In this document: positions 37,593 to 46,314 of the stretch, one piece after another
Layout: every line of letters starts with the position of its first letter
Numbering within the stretch: position 1 is the stretch's first letter
Source of the DNA: Muribaculaceae bacterium
GTDB lineage: Bacteria > Bacteroidota > Bacteroidia > Bacteroidales > Muribaculaceae
Direction: 5' to 3'
DNA length: 64,000 bases
NCBI GenBank assembly: GCA_017553785.1
Contig: JAFZKD010000119.1
Span: 62,001-126,000, forward strand
Position numbers and translations under genes: made by a program
Notes under the pieces: generated by a model
Databases searched by the model: none
What the model saw: only the letters and a program-made list of their open reading frames with translations
What the model was told of the DNA's origin: nothing

Positions 37593-38171
37593 ATGGGCGA
37601 GAAAAAAGATTTCCTGCCTCAGCGAGGGAATTATGAGAACTTGACGGTTTACAAGTTAGCGACATGCATCTATGCCGTCACCTATCTTTTTGCCAATACC
37701 TATTTTTCCAAGAGAGACCGAACGATTGACCAAATGGTTCAGGCTGCGCGTAGCGCGAAACAGAATATCGCTGAAGGCAGCGTTGACGGCAACACCTCTA
37801 CTGAGATGGAAATCAAACTCATGAACACTGCACGCGGTAGCATGCACGAGTTGAAAGCTGATTTTGAGGACTATCTGACACATCATGGATTGGAATGCTG
37901 GAGCAGTAATGACCGCAGAACTATCGCTACCAGACGGTTTTGCAAGGCTAATAGTGATCCCAATGTGTTTATAGCCAAGTGCAAGGAGCGCTCTCCCGAG
38001 ACGGTAGCCAATATTGTCTTGACGATGATACATCAATATGATTACTTGATGGTGAGGCTTATCGAGAGTATTAAACGGCGTTTCCTGGAACAGGGCGGAA
38101 TCAAGGAACAGATGTATCGCGCCCGCATCGAACACCGCGACAAACAGCGACTAGACTCGAAGAGCTCATAG
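37593..38171 (+). CDS. Four helix bundle protein (23S rRNA intervening-sequence-protein family)
   Basis: A 192-residue all-helical cytosolic protein. The family pattern is clear: ENLTVYKLATCIYAVTYLF, then RDRTIDQMVQAARSAKQNIAEG, then the ELKADFEDYL helix. Members of this group, which include proteins encoded in 23S rRNA intervening sequences, are widespread in Bacteroidota with no settled function. The C-terminal extension (QYDYLMVRLIESIKRRFLEQG) matches the form described as four helix bundle suffix proteins. Direct repeats frame the gene together with its promoter, so it could be a small mobile cassette. Confidence 0.82.
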   Translation: MGEKKDFLPQRGNYENLTVYKLATCIYAVTYLFANTYFSKRDRTIDQMVQAARSAKQNIAEGSVDGNTSTEMEIKLMNTARGSMHELKADFEDYLTHHGLECWSSNDRRTIATRRFCKANSDPNVFIAKCKERSPETVANIVLTMIHQYDYLMVRLIESIKRRFLEQGGIKEQMYRARIEHRDKQRLDSKSS

Positions 38172-38174
38172 ATC

Positions 38175-38190
38175 TCGGAGGGCTCGGAGA
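38175..38190. repeat. 16-base direct repeat flanking the four-helix-bundle gene, right copy
   Basis: Identical to 37479-37494; it lies four bases after the stop codon and is surrounded by further GAG-rich text (GATCTCGGAGG, GGAAATCTCGGGG). Confidence 0.65.
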
Positions 38191-38311
38191 ACTAGGAAAT
38201 CTCGGGGAAGCGAAAACAAAGATAAACTCATTAAGAATACATCCACACTACAGGAAATGCGTATGGATGGGGGACATTCTCTACCCTGTGAGTTGGGGAC
38301 AATGGAATGGG

Positions 38312-40372
38312 TCAGATGCCTTGTCGCGGGGCCAAGAGGTAGTCGATGAGTAGAGTCACGTCTTTGATGGTGACAGACTGATCGGCGTTCACGTCGGCAC
38401 AGACAGGGCATACGCCTTGTTGTGCGCCCAAGAGGTAGTCGATGAGCATGGTCACGTCTTTGATGGTGACCTCACCATCGTGGTTCACGTCGCCGGGGGC
38501 ATAGGCGTGCTGGGGTTCATCGGCCAGGGTGACCACACGACTGTTGGATTTCTTTGTCGTTCCGTCGGCAAAACGGGTGACAACCAGGTAACGGTAGGTC
38601 CCACCGGGTGTGAGTCCAGTGACGGTGTAATCATTGGTTGTAATGTCTGGAAACACAAAGCAACCTGTGCCCTGGGCGCCTAGCTCGATCGGGTCGCGGT
38701 CATCTCCGATGGTCACTACCACATCGTCGATATAGAAACGTTTTGCCCTGCCGGTGCACCCAAATGTGACGGTCGCGCCGTCCTCGACTTGTTCAAAGAC
38801 GAGGGAATACTCTGTCGCTGTCCTGGTCAACTCAACGGTCTGCTGGACGTCGCCACAGGTCACGATCACGGAACTGTTGTCGCTGCCAAAGTAGCGCGAG
38901 GTGAACCTGACGGTCATCGCGTCACTGTCACCGATGGTGAGCGCCGGCGTGGTGAGTGAGCCCACATACTTTTGGCCGCCCACGATGAAGCAGCCGCCCG
39001 CGCCCAGATAGATAAAGGAGCCTGTCCAACCCGCGTTGTCGCAGTAGGTGCCCACCTTATTTGACGACAACGCTGTTGTCGCATCAACGTTGACGTCAAC
39101 GCCGCCAAACGTCTCGTTGAGCACCACATCATGGGCCGACGGATCATAGGGTTGCACATATAGGGTATAGTCGGTCACGTAACCGTTGGGCGTCTCATCG
39201 GTCCAAATGGCCTGGAACGAGATGGAACCCACATTGCCAGCCTCCTGCATCACCGCGGCACACTTGCCATACATGTATCCTGACGGATAGACCTGATAGA
39301 GCATCTGCTGCTCGCTGGAGTATTTGTATCCCATCACCGTAAAAGCGTCGAGCGCAAAGTAGCCGTTGCCCGATCCGCTGTAGCCCCAGTTCACATGATA
39401 CATGCCGCCACCACAACCATCGACCACGAACGCGTGCCCAATGTTCTTGTCAGCGTCCATGCCGCCATACAGGATCGGGCAGCCGGCAGCCAACTGCGCC
39501 TCGATCATTGCCGCCCATTCGTCGGCCGAATAATCATCGCGGTCGAGTAACGTCGCGTCGGCATTGTATCCAAACAGCTTCATGCCCGCCAACTCATCGA
39601 TGCTATTTGCACCGCTACCACTGGTGCCATATCCCATGCGGCTGGCCTGGCCGCAATAGCGCATGAGCATCGCCACGGCATTGGTCTGCTGTGTCGTGGC
39701 GCTAGAGGAATACACGTCGAGCATATTGTCCCAATCAAACTCTCCGCCTGGCAAGGCATCGACGCTCACGCCATTGATATCGGAGGTATAGGCGTCCATT
39801 GCTGGAGCCACGGCGGGATATTTCCAGTAATACATCACTTGGGCCATCGCCGTGGCGACACATCCTGTCAGGCAGTGCTGTGTGCCGCTGGTCGGGCACT
39901 GGTTGTAGAAAGGCGAACTCTGGCTCCAGGTGCATGAAACGAGGGGCGAGACAGTGATCTGTCCCGCACGCTCTGAACGGCCGCTGGCCAGTATTTCGGG
40001 ATGCTCACGAAGCAGAGCCATCTGGCGCTTATAGTGATCCAGCAGCCACCGCATGTTGCACGGCACGGCATCCATATTCAAGGATTTGGAGCCGTAGGCC
40101 AACACCTCACGAGCCTGATCGTCACCCGATACGATGACAAACGCACTTCCGTCCTTGGCATTGAACACATAGTAATCGGCAAGACCCTCACGCGATGGCT
40201 CGACATGGTCGAGTCTCAGGTCTTGTTGCGGCATCGCGAGTAAGGAGCCCGAATGCTGATTGATGAAACGCAACGCCTTGGCCTGCGCATCGCGCACACC
40301 CACCTCGCCAGCCGACATCATCAAGGCTACGAGGACACATCCCGTCAAGAAAAGTGACTTCAAGTAATTCAT
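38312..40372 (-). CDS. C10-family (streptopain-like) cysteine protease with dockerin
   Basis: A 686-residue exported protease. I start at ATG 40372 (MNYLKSLFLTGCVLVALMMS); an earlier ATG would precede the signal by 29 unlikely residues. The Spi-like propeptide (AKALRFINQHSGSLL, FVIVSGDDQAREVLAYG) is followed by the peptidase domain with CLTGCVATAMAQVMYYW (catalytic Cys in GCVATA), GHAFVVDGCGGG (catalytic His) and VNWGYSGSGNGYFALDAF. A beta-sandwich region with FYIDDVVVTIGDD and an FN3-like part come next, then a dockerin pair (GDVNHDGEVTIKDVTMLIDY, DVNADQSVTIKDVTLLIDY). It is a paralogue of the 19378-21903 protein but without LRR. Confidence 0.9.
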   Translation of the reverse strand: MNYLKSLFLTGCVLVALMMSAGEVGVRDAQAKALRFINQHSGSLLAMPQQDLRLDHVEPSREGLADYYVFNAKDGSAFVIVSGDDQAREVLAYGSKSLNMDAVPCNMRWLLDHYKRQMALLREHPEILASGRSERAGQITVSPLVSCTWSQSSPFYNQCPTSGTQHCLTGCVATAMAQVMYYWKYPAVAPAMDAYTSDINGVSVDALPGGEFDWDNMLDVYSSSATTQQTNAVAMLMRYCGQASRMGYGTSGSGANSIDELAGMKLFGYNADATLLDRDDYSADEWAAMIEAQLAAGCPILYGGMDADKNIGHAFVVDGCGGGMYHVNWGYSGSGNGYFALDAFTVMGYKYSSEQQMLYQVYPSGYMYGKCAAVMQEAGNVGSISFQAIWTDETPNGYVTDYTLYVQPYDPSAHDVVLNETFGGVDVNVDATTALSSNKVGTYCDNAGWTGSFIYLGAGGCFIVGGQKYVGSLTTPALTIGDSDAMTVRFTSRYFGSDNSSVIVTCGDVQQTVELTRTATEYSLVFEQVEDGATVTFGCTGRAKRFYIDDVVVTIGDDRDPIELGAQGTGCFVFPDITTNDYTVTGLTPGGTYRYLVVTRFADGTTKKSNSRVVTLADEPQHAYAPGDVNHDGEVTIKDVTMLIDYLLGAQQGVCPVCADVNADQSVTIKDVTLLIDYLLAPRQGI

Positions 40373-40456
40373 AATTAAAGATGCTGATTGGATTCGATTT
40401 GTCGTGTGATATTTGATTGTGACAAATGCCCATTGTTGTTGATTATTTTGTGAGGG

Positions 40457-40487
40457 CAAAATTAGTGCAAGTTGAGTACAAAAGCAA
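40457..40487 (-). promoter_or_regulatory. Promoter of the second C10 protease gene
   Basis: On the - strand TTG (40487-40485), 20 bases, TAATTTTG (40464-40457). The leader would be about 75-80 bases. Confidence 0.6.
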
Positions 40488-40752
40488 ATTTAGATTTGGT
40501 TTTGTTGAAACGTCGCCTGGTTTATGCAAAGATAATGATTTTTCTTGAATATGCCAGATCCTTGTATATAATTGACGATTATTAGACTTTGCAATTACAC
40601 TGGTTTATCAAAAGCAAGGATGAGAAAAAGTGGGTGAGCCATTGTGAAGTGCCCACTTCACAGCTATCGCTGATGTGCGAATGCCGTTCTTTCAACCGCC
40701 CTGAGGGTGCCCTACTCTATGGCAATAAGCTTTTTCTTTCTCGCCTAAAATA

Positions 40753-40834
40753 ATAACCGCCCTGGCGGGCAGGAAATTATTCAAATTAATATATTTTTTT
40801 ATAATTTGTTCAATTTCCCGCACACAGAGCGGTA
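40753..40834. repeat. Small interspersed element with hairpin ends, copy D
   Basis: It starts ATAACCGCCCTGGCGGGCAG and ends CAATTTCCCGCACACAGAG followed by CGGTA. The left end forms a hairpin (CCGCCC-TGG-CGGGC). The centre is almost pure A/T (ATTATTCAAATTAATATA). The upstream flank TTTTTCTTTCTCGCC is shared with copy B. Confidence 0.6.
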
Positions 40835-40906
40835 AAAATACCCAGCGAAAATGAGTAAAGTCGCAAATGTTGTTCAAGTTTTTTGTTCAATCAAAAAAGT
40901 CGTTGA

Positions 40907-40930
40907 TTTCTCGTGCTGGCGCACGAGAAA
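40907..40930. repeat. Perfect 10-bp hairpin with 4-base loop
   Basis: TTTCTCGTGC, loop TGGC, GCACGAGAAA. The string TTGATTTCTCGTGC is also found at about 1575-1588, just right of the IS982 element, so it may be the end of another dispersed repeat. Confidence 0.6.
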
Positions 40931-41017
40931 TAATTCCAGACAGAGTGCCTTATTATTATTGAAAGTAAAATCTTCCCTCTATTCAAAAATGAGTCCTAAC
41001 CAACTAGCGACTATAAA

Positions 41018-41908
41018 TCACATCGCAAGGCGCAAACCCATGCGGTTGCTGCCCGAATAGGTGGGCGAGCTGCGATAGCGGAACGACACGCGGCAACCTG
41101 TAGCGGGATAGTTAAAGCAGCCGCTATGATACACATGCTCCGAGTTTGAATGGGATGCTGGACCAACGGGATCGGTCTGCGCTTCGCTGGTGAAGTCGCC
41201 ATAAAAGTCCTGGCACCACTCCAGCACATTGCCCGACATGTCATAGAGCCCAAGTTCGTTGGCCATCTTGGTGCCAACGGGATGAGTCGTGTTGCCGGCA
41301 TTGCCCGAATACCAAGCCACAGCATCCACATCATTGCTGCCGGCGTACTTGTAACCATGGCCCTCGTTGCCGCCACGGGCAGCGAACTCCCATTCGGCCT
41401 CGGTGGGCATACGGAACGTTTTACCTGTCTTCTCGTTCAGCTTTGCGATAAACGTTTGGCAGTCATTCCACGACACCTGCTCCACGGGGCGGTTCAAGTC
41501 TCCGGTGAAATTGCTGGGATTAGTACCCATCACCGCTAGCCACAAGGCCTGTGTCACCTCGGTCTCGGCAATATAATAGGAATTGGTCAAAGTGACCTGA
41601 TGTGCGGGTTTCTCCCTATCGGTAGCGTCATCACCTTGCTCGGCGGTCGCACCCATAGTGAAAGTACCAGCCTCAACGGGATTCATCGTGAAGGTCACTC
41701 CATTCACCGTGAAGGACTGCGGTGCGAGGGGTTCGGGAGCATCGGGCCAAACACCAGTCAACAGGTAATCGATCAGACAAGTGACATCGGCGATGGTCAC
41801 ATCGTTGTCGCCATTGGTATCGCCACGCATGTAGTTTTTATCGGCTAAAGCCTCGAAGGGCATGGCTAAAAACACAAATAACACAGGAATCAAAAAAAAT
41901 CTTTTCAT
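41018..41908 (-). CDS. Secreted FGE-sulfatase-fold (SUMF1-like) protein with N-terminal dockerin-like repeat
   Basis: A 296-residue exported protein. Signal peptide (residues about 1-22), then a single dockerin-like repeat (RGDTNGDNDVTIADVTCLID), then a formylglycine-generating-enzyme-type domain: GVTFTMNPVEAGTFTMGAT, YYIAETEVTQALWLAVMG, PVEQVSWNDCQTFIAKLNE, FRMPTEAEWEFAARGG, GLYDMSGNVLEWCQDFYG and a final GSNRMGLRLAM. The C-terminal region has a Cys pair in YHSGCFNYPATGCRVSF, but the usual GGS-W pattern is altered, so sulfatase activation is doubtful. The fold is the same general class as the variable domains of DGR targets, but no TR-like sequence is present. Confidence 0.82.
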   Translation of the reverse strand: MKRFFLIPVLFVFLAMPFEALADKNYMRGDTNGDNDVTIADVTCLIDYLLTGVWPDAPEPLAPQSFTVNGVTFTMNPVEAGTFTMGATAEQGDDATDREKPAHQVTLTNSYYIAETEVTQALWLAVMGTNPSNFTGDLNRPVEQVSWNDCQTFIAKLNEKTGKTFRMPTEAEWEFAARGGNEGHGYKYAGSNDVDAVAWYSGNAGNTTHPVGTKMANELGLYDMSGNVLEWCQDFYGDFTSEAQTDPVGPASHSNSEHVYHSGCFNYPATGCRVSFRYRSSPTYSGSNRMGLRLAM

Positions 41909-42117
41909 AGCTCAATTTAGTTGATAAGTGGATAATGTTCATTCAATGATGCAAAAATACAAAACAAATCAAAACACTGCTTCAATCCAGAACAAAAAAC
42001 ACCCCTAACACGTGCTCTTGAAGATAGCTGTGGGAAAGAGTTGACACGGAATTTGAATGATTTTGACGGCACCTCGGCAAATTAATTGCACTTTTTTAAG
42101 CTCGTTTGGCACAAAAT

Positions 42118-42148
42118 TTGCCAATGTGGGTTTTGAGTATTAATTTTG
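42118..42148 (+). promoter_or_regulatory. Promoter of panC-panD
   Basis: TTG at 42118-42120, 20 bases, TAATTTTG at 42141-42148; ATG at 42186. Confidence 0.65.
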
Positions 42149-42185
42149 CAGTTTGAATATAATTCATTAATCCTAAAAATTGAGA

Positions 42186-43034
42186 ATGAAGATTATCAGC
42201 AAGGTCAATGAGTTGTGCGATGCCGTCAAGGCTTTTCGCGAGGCTGGAAAGTCGGTAGGTCTGGTGCCCACCATGGGCGCCCTGCACGAGGGTCACAAGT
42301 CGCTTGTCGATCGTGCCCGCAAGGAGAACGATGCCGTCGTTGTGAGTTGTTTCCTGAACCCCACGCAATTCAATAACAAGGAAGACCTGCGCACCTATCC
42401 CCGCACCGCCGAGCGCGATGCCGCGATGCTTGAGGAGTGCGGTGTTGACGTGGCATTCATGCCCACTGTCGAAGACATCTACCCTGAGCCCGACACCCGC
42501 GTGTTTGACCTCGGCCCCGTCCAGCAGGTGATGGAAGGCGCCATGCGCCCCGGTCACTTCAATGGCGTGTGCCAAATCGTGAGCAAGCTCTTCACTTGGG
42601 TGATGCCCGACCGTGCTTACTTTGGTGAGAAGGACTTCCAGCAGATTGCCGTCATCCGCGCGATGATCAAGCAACTGGGATTTGACATCAATATCGTGCA
42701 GTGCCCCTGCGTGCGCGAGGACGATGGCCTTGCCAAGAGCAGCCGCAACGTGCGCCTTACCCCCGAGGTGCGCAAGGTCGCCCCGCAAATCTACGCTACG
42801 TTGCGCCGCAGCCTGGAATTTGCCAAGGACCACACCATCGAGCAAACCCACGACTGGGTAGTCGCCACCATCAACGCCTGGCCCGAGATGGAAACCGAGT
42901 ATTTCTCGATTTGCGACGGTATCACCCTGCAGCCCGTGACTGACTGGGACGAGAGTGACTACATTGTGGGATGCATCACCGTCTATTGCGGCGATGTACG
43001 CGAGATCGACAATATCACATACAAGAAGCACTAA
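42186..43034 (+). CDS. panC: Pantothenate synthetase
   Basis: A 282-residue cytosolic enzyme that joins pantoate and beta-alanine with ATP to form pantothenate (vitamin B5, the CoA precursor). Motifs: PTMGALHEGH at residues 28-37 (ATP-binding HIGH-like), SCFLNPTQFNNKEDL, the YFGEKDFQQIAVIRAM segment, and DDGLAKSSRNVRL (KMSKS-like region). ATG 42186 is preferred over an upstream TTG. panD follows 33 bases downstream, so the genes for the last steps of pantothenate synthesis form an operon. Confidence 0.96.
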   Translation: MKIISKVNELCDAVKAFREAGKSVGLVPTMGALHEGHKSLVDRARKENDAVVVSCFLNPTQFNNKEDLRTYPRTAERDAAMLEECGVDVAFMPTVEDIYPEPDTRVFDLGPVQQVMEGAMRPGHFNGVCQIVSKLFTWVMPDRAYFGEKDFQQIAVIRAMIKQLGFDINIVQCPCVREDDGLAKSSRNVRLTPEVRKVAPQIYATLRRSLEFAKDHTIEQTHDWVVATINAWPEMETEYFSICDGITLQPVTDWDESDYIVGCITVYCGDVREIDNITYKKH

Positions 43035-43067
43035 CTAAAAAACTAACAACTAAAAACTGTCAAAGAT

Positions 43068-43430
43068 ATGTACATCCAGGTCATGAAATCCAAGATTCAC
43101 CGCGTGACGGTCACCGATGCTAACCTCAACTACATCGGAAGCATCACCATCGACCAGGACCTCATGGATGCCGCTGGTATCATTGAGGGCGAGCGCGTGT
43201 ATATCGTTGACGTGAACAATGGCGAACGTCTGGATACCTACACCATTGCCGGCGAACGCGGCAGTGGCGTCATCTGCCTAAACGGAGCCGCAGCCCGCAA
43301 GGTGGAAGTGGGTGACATTGTCATCATCATGGCTTATGCCATCGTCACCCCCGAGGAGGGCCGCGAGTTCAAGCAGCAAATCGTCTTCCCCGACACAGCC
43401 ACTAACCGACTGATCAAGAAAAAGAAATAA
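43068..43430 (+). CDS. panD: Aspartate 1-decarboxylase
   Basis: A 120-residue pyruvoyl enzyme making beta-alanine from L-aspartate for the PanC reaction. The precursor processing site is visible in NYIGSITID: cleavage between Gly24 and Ser25 gives the small beta chain and the alpha chain with the pyruvoyl group. The N-terminus [16 protein letters not shown] is canonical, which supports the start. It is co-directional with panC, 33 bases behind it. Confidence 0.96.
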   Translation: MYIQVMKSKIHRVTVTDANLNYIGSITIDQDLMDAAGIIEGERVYIVDVNNGERLDTYTIAGERGSGVICLNGAAARKVEVGDIVIIMAYAIVTPEEGREFKQQIVFPDTATNRLIKKKK

Positions 43431-43441
43431 AGTTGTAATGC

Positions 43442-43563
43442 AAACTACGAATTACACGAATATATTCTTTCGTTTAATTAGCGTAATTCCAGTTAGTCAT
43501 TCGTCAAATTCATGATCATTGAACGCGGATGCCAATTCGATTAATTAGCGTAATTCGTAGTTT
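43442..43563. repeat. Inverted-repeat block upstream of ffh
   Basis: AAACTACGAATTAC (43442-43455) and GTAATTCGTAGTTT (43550-43563) are perfect 14-base inverted repeats about 94 bases apart. Inside, TAATTAGCGTAATTC occurs at 43475 and again at 43542 as a direct repeat. It looks like a dispersed repeat family rather than a promoter, but it lies in the ffh leader. Confidence 0.65.
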
Positions 43564-43598
43564 ATATAAAACCAGAAATCCAAAAACCAACAAAAATA

Positions 43599-44948
43599 AT
43601 GTTTGAGAATTTATCCGAGAAACTTGAACGGTCATTTAAAGTCCTGAAAGGACAAGGCCGAATTACCGAAATCAATGTAGCATCAACCCTCAAAGAAGTG
43701 CGCCGCGCCCTTGTTGACGCCGACGTCAGCTATCCCGTCGCCAAGAAGTTCGTTGACGATGTGAAAGCCAAGGCCATGGGACAGAACGTCATCAATGCGG
43801 TCAATCCCAGCCAGATGATGGTGAAAATCATACATGATGAGCTGGCACAACTCATGGGCGGCGAGGAAGCCACATTCAGCATCGAGGGCAATCCTGCCGT
43901 CATCCTGATGTCAGGTCTGCAGGGTTCCGGTAAAACCACCTTTACCGGTAAGCTTGCCAACCGGCTCAAGAACGGCAAGGAAAAACGCAAACCGCTGCTC
44001 GTGGCATGCGACGTTTACCGTCCTGCGGCCATCGACCAGCTGAAGACCATTGCCGAGCAGATCGAGGTACCCGTATATAGCGAGCCCGAGAGCAAAGATC
44101 CCGTGAGCATCGCTTTGCACGCCATTGAGCAAGCCAAGCGCGACGGTCAGGATCTGGTAATCGTCGATACCGCTGGCCGTCTGGCTGTTGACGAGGCGAT
44201 GATGGTCGAAATCAAAGCCATCAAAGATGCCATCCACCCCAACGAGACCCTGTTTGTCGTGGACTCCATGACGGGTCAGGATGCCGTCAATACCGCCAAG
44301 GCGTTTAACGAGCGCCTGGACTTTGACGGCGTCGTCCTCACCAAATTCGATGGTGACACCCGTGGTGGTGCCGCACTGTCGATCCGCGCCGTCGTCGACA
44401 AGCCCATCAAGTTCGTGGGTATCGGCGAGAAGATGACCGACCTGGACCCGTTCCGTCCCTCTGGTATGGCCGACCGTATCCTGGGCATGGGCGACATCGT
44501 GTCATTCGTGGACCGCATGCAGCAGCAATATGACGAGGAAGAGGCTGAGAAACTTGAGAAGAAGATCAGGCAGAACAAGTTTGACTTTGACGACTTCATC
44601 AAGCAGATCAAGCAAATCAAGAAGATGGGTAACCTCAAGAGTCTCGCATCGATGATTCCTGGTGTAGGCAAGGCCATCAAGGACATTGATATCCCCGATG
44701 ACGCCTTCAAGGGCGTGGAAGCCATCATCGGCTCAATGACCCCCCTGGAGCGTTCCAATCCTGACATCATTGATGCCAGCCGCCGCAAGCGCATCGCCGC
44801 CGGTAGCGGCACTAGTGTTGAGGAGGTGAACCGTCTGTTGAAACAGTTCATGTCGATGCGCAAGGTCATGCATCAGGTTTCCACCAATCCCATGCAGATG
44901 ATGCGCTCGGCCAAGGCGCAGGCCAAAGCCGCCAAGCGAGGACGATAG
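43599..44948 (+). CDS. ffh: Signal recognition particle protein Ffh (SRP54)
   Basis: A 449-residue GTPase that binds 4.5S RNA and signal sequences of nascent membrane proteins and delivers them to FtsY. N domain (about 1-95), G domain with GLQGSGKTT at residues 106-114, VACDVYRPAAIDQL, DTAGRLAVDE and TKFDGDTRGGAALS, then the methionine-rich M domain ending in MRKVMHQVSTNPMQMM and a basic tail. The length is normal. The gene stands alone, with a repeat-rich leader and a strong terminator. Confidence 0.97.
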   Translation: MFENLSEKLERSFKVLKGQGRITEINVASTLKEVRRALVDADVSYPVAKKFVDDVKAKAMGQNVINAVNPSQMMVKIIHDELAQLMGGEEATFSIEGNPAVILMSGLQGSGKTTFTGKLANRLKNGKEKRKPLLVACDVYRPAAIDQLKTIAEQIEVPVYSEPESKDPVSIALHAIEQAKRDGQDLVIVDTAGRLAVDEAMMVEIKAIKDAIHPNETLFVVDSMTGQDAVNTAKAFNERLDFDGVVLTKFDGDTRGGAALSIRAVVDKPIKFVGIGEKMTDLDPFRPSGMADRILGMGDIVSFVDRMQQQYDEEEAEKLEKKIRQNKFDFDDFIKQIKQIKKMGNLKSLASMIPGVGKAIKDIDIPDDAFKGVEAIIGSMTPLERSNPDIIDASRRKRIAAGSGTSVEEVNRLLKQFMSMRKVMHQVSTNPMQMMRSAKAQAKAAKRGR

Positions 44949-44949
44949 A

Positions 44950-44986
44950 TTCAAATGAGCAAGCAAACTTGCTCATTTGAAGTTTT
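44950..44986 (+). terminator. Terminator of ffh
   Basis: TTCAAATGAGCAAG (44950-44963), loop CAAA, CTTGCTCATTTGAA (44968-44981): a perfect 14-bp stem, followed by GTTTTG. Confidence 0.85.
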
Positions 44987-45033
44987 GAGTTTAAAGCATG
45001 GAGTTTAGGGGAACTGCTAACAGCTAAAACTTT

Positions 45034-46095
45034 ATGAAAATCCTCTCTATACTATTGCTGTCGATCGTGTCGCTGCTGCAAAGCAACCACACGGTTAATC
45101 TGACGTTTGTGGGCGATGCCATGCAGCACGCTCCGCAAATCACAGCTGCCCTGCAACCCGACGGCACCTACGACTACACCCCGTGTTTCCAGTATGTGGA
45201 AGATGACATTCGCTGGGCCGACTTTGCTGTGGTCAATCTCGAGTGTCCGTTGGGGGGAAAGCCCTATACGGGCTATCCGTGCTTCAGTGCCCCAGACAGC
45301 TATGCCCAGAGGCTGAAAGACGTGGGATTTGACCTTTTTCTCACGGCCAACAACCATTGCCTGGACCGCAGGGACAAGGGACTGATACGCACCTGTCAGA
45401 TGCTGGACTCATTGAGAATCCCGCACATCGGCACCTATCGCGACAGCCAGGAACGTGAACGTTCCCTACCCTACATCGAGGACATCAAGGGCATCAAAAT
45501 CGCGTTTCTCGACTATACCTATGGCACCAACGGCATCCCCATACAGGGAGATGTCATCGTCGATTTCATTGACCAGCAACTCATCGCCGATGACATTCAG
45601 AAAGCCCGCTCACGCGGTGCCGACGTCTTGTGCGTGAACCTTCACTGGGGAATCGAATACCAGCTAAAGCCCGTCGCCTCACAGCGCACGCTTGCCGACT
45701 GGCTGGTCACTCAAGGCGTGGATTTCATCATCGGCGGACACCCTCATGTGGTCGAGCCTATGGAGATGCGATACAGCGAGGAGTATGACAAAAAAGTGCT
45801 GTTGGTTTATAGCATGGGCAACTTCATCAGCAACCAGAGCGATATCGACACCCGTGGCGGAGCCTTGGTCAAGGTCTCGCTCAAACTGGAGAACGGCAAA
45901 CCCGTTATCATTGAGCCACGCTACAAACTCTTCTTTGTTCAGAAGCCCGTCTCACGCGGCGAGAATTACGTCCTCATCCCCGAGGCCCGTCCCGACCTGT
46001 TGCGACCCGATGCCAAGGGCGAGTTCACCCGCTTCATGCAGCGCACCCACGACCTGGTCACCAGCCACAACATCGACGTCCCCTGCGAGCCCTAA
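45034..46095 (+). CDS. CapA-family (poly-gamma-glutamate synthesis protein-like) phosphoesterase-fold protein
   Basis: A 353-residue protein with a short hydrophobic N-terminus, probably exported. The CapA pattern is present: LTFVGDAMQHAPQ near residue 24, VNLECPLGG, FLTANNHCLDRRDKGLI, LCVNLHWGIEYQ and IIGGHPHVVEPME, which together form the metallophosphatase-like metal site. CapA proteins act in poly-gamma-glutamate capsule formation in Bacillus, but in Bacteroidales the role is unknown. A HigA-type remnant begins directly at its stop codon. Confidence 0.88.
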   Translation: MKILSILLLSIVSLLQSNHTVNLTFVGDAMQHAPQITAALQPDGTYDYTPCFQYVEDDIRWADFAVVNLECPLGGKPYTGYPCFSAPDSYAQRLKDVGFDLFLTANNHCLDRRDKGLIRTCQMLDSLRIPHIGTYRDSQERERSLPYIEDIKGIKIAFLDYTYGTNGIPIQGDVIVDFIDQQLIADDIQKARSRGADVLCVNLHWGIEYQLKPVASQRTLADWLVTQGVDFIIGGHPHVVEPMEMRYSEEYDKKVLLVYSMGNFISNQSDIDTRGGALVKVSLKLENGKPVIIEPRYKLFFVQKPVSRGENYVLIPEARPDLLRPDAKGEFTRFMQRTHDLVTSHNIDVPCEP

Positions 46096-46301
46096 TTATT
46101 TGCAAGCCTTCGCTCGTTGACACCATCAAACTGCGTCTTTATGAAATGGGCATTTCCCAAAGCAAGCTAGCCGAAATGTTAGGAATCAGCCCTGCACGCG
46201 TCAGCGAAATCATGACTGGGAAATGCGAACCCACACTCAAGGTCGCTCGTGCCATCAGCCAAAAACTCGACATCAGTCCCGATATCGTATTGGGCGTGTA
46301 A
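46095..46301 (+). pseudogene. Remnant of a HigA-type antitoxin/HTH regulator
   Basis: From the last base of capA an open frame of about 68 codons runs to TAA at 46299-46301. It reads SLVDTIKLRLYEMGISQSK, LAEMLGISPARVSEIMTGKC, then LKVARAISQKLDISPDIVL, the helix-turn-helix region and tail of a HigA-like (XRE) antitoxin. No start codon precedes the HTH: the first ATG in frame is at 46146, inside helix 1. The N-terminal half and any higB gene are absent, so this appears to be a decayed fragment. Translation as a fusion to capA is excluded by the frame. Confidence 0.65.
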
Positions 46302-46314
46302 CAATATCAAAATA

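Larger units (their letters stand above)
40373..41017. other. Intergenic region rich in hairpins
   Basis: Besides the C10 promoter it holds a TGTGAAGTG/CTTCACA hairpin (about 40643-40661), repeat element copy D (40753-40834) and a perfect TTTCTCGTGC/GCACGAGAAA hairpin (40907-40930). A 61-codon frame on the - strand at 40692-40877 overlaps the repeat and is not called as a gene. Confidence 0.55.

Noticed and set aside
41018..41908. Second DGR target
   Set aside because: The FGE fold is similar in class, but no sequence matching the TR at 51899-52101 is present.
42096..43031. 311-codon open frame opposite panC
   Set aside because: panC is unmistakable on the other strand; the mirror product is not conserved-looking.
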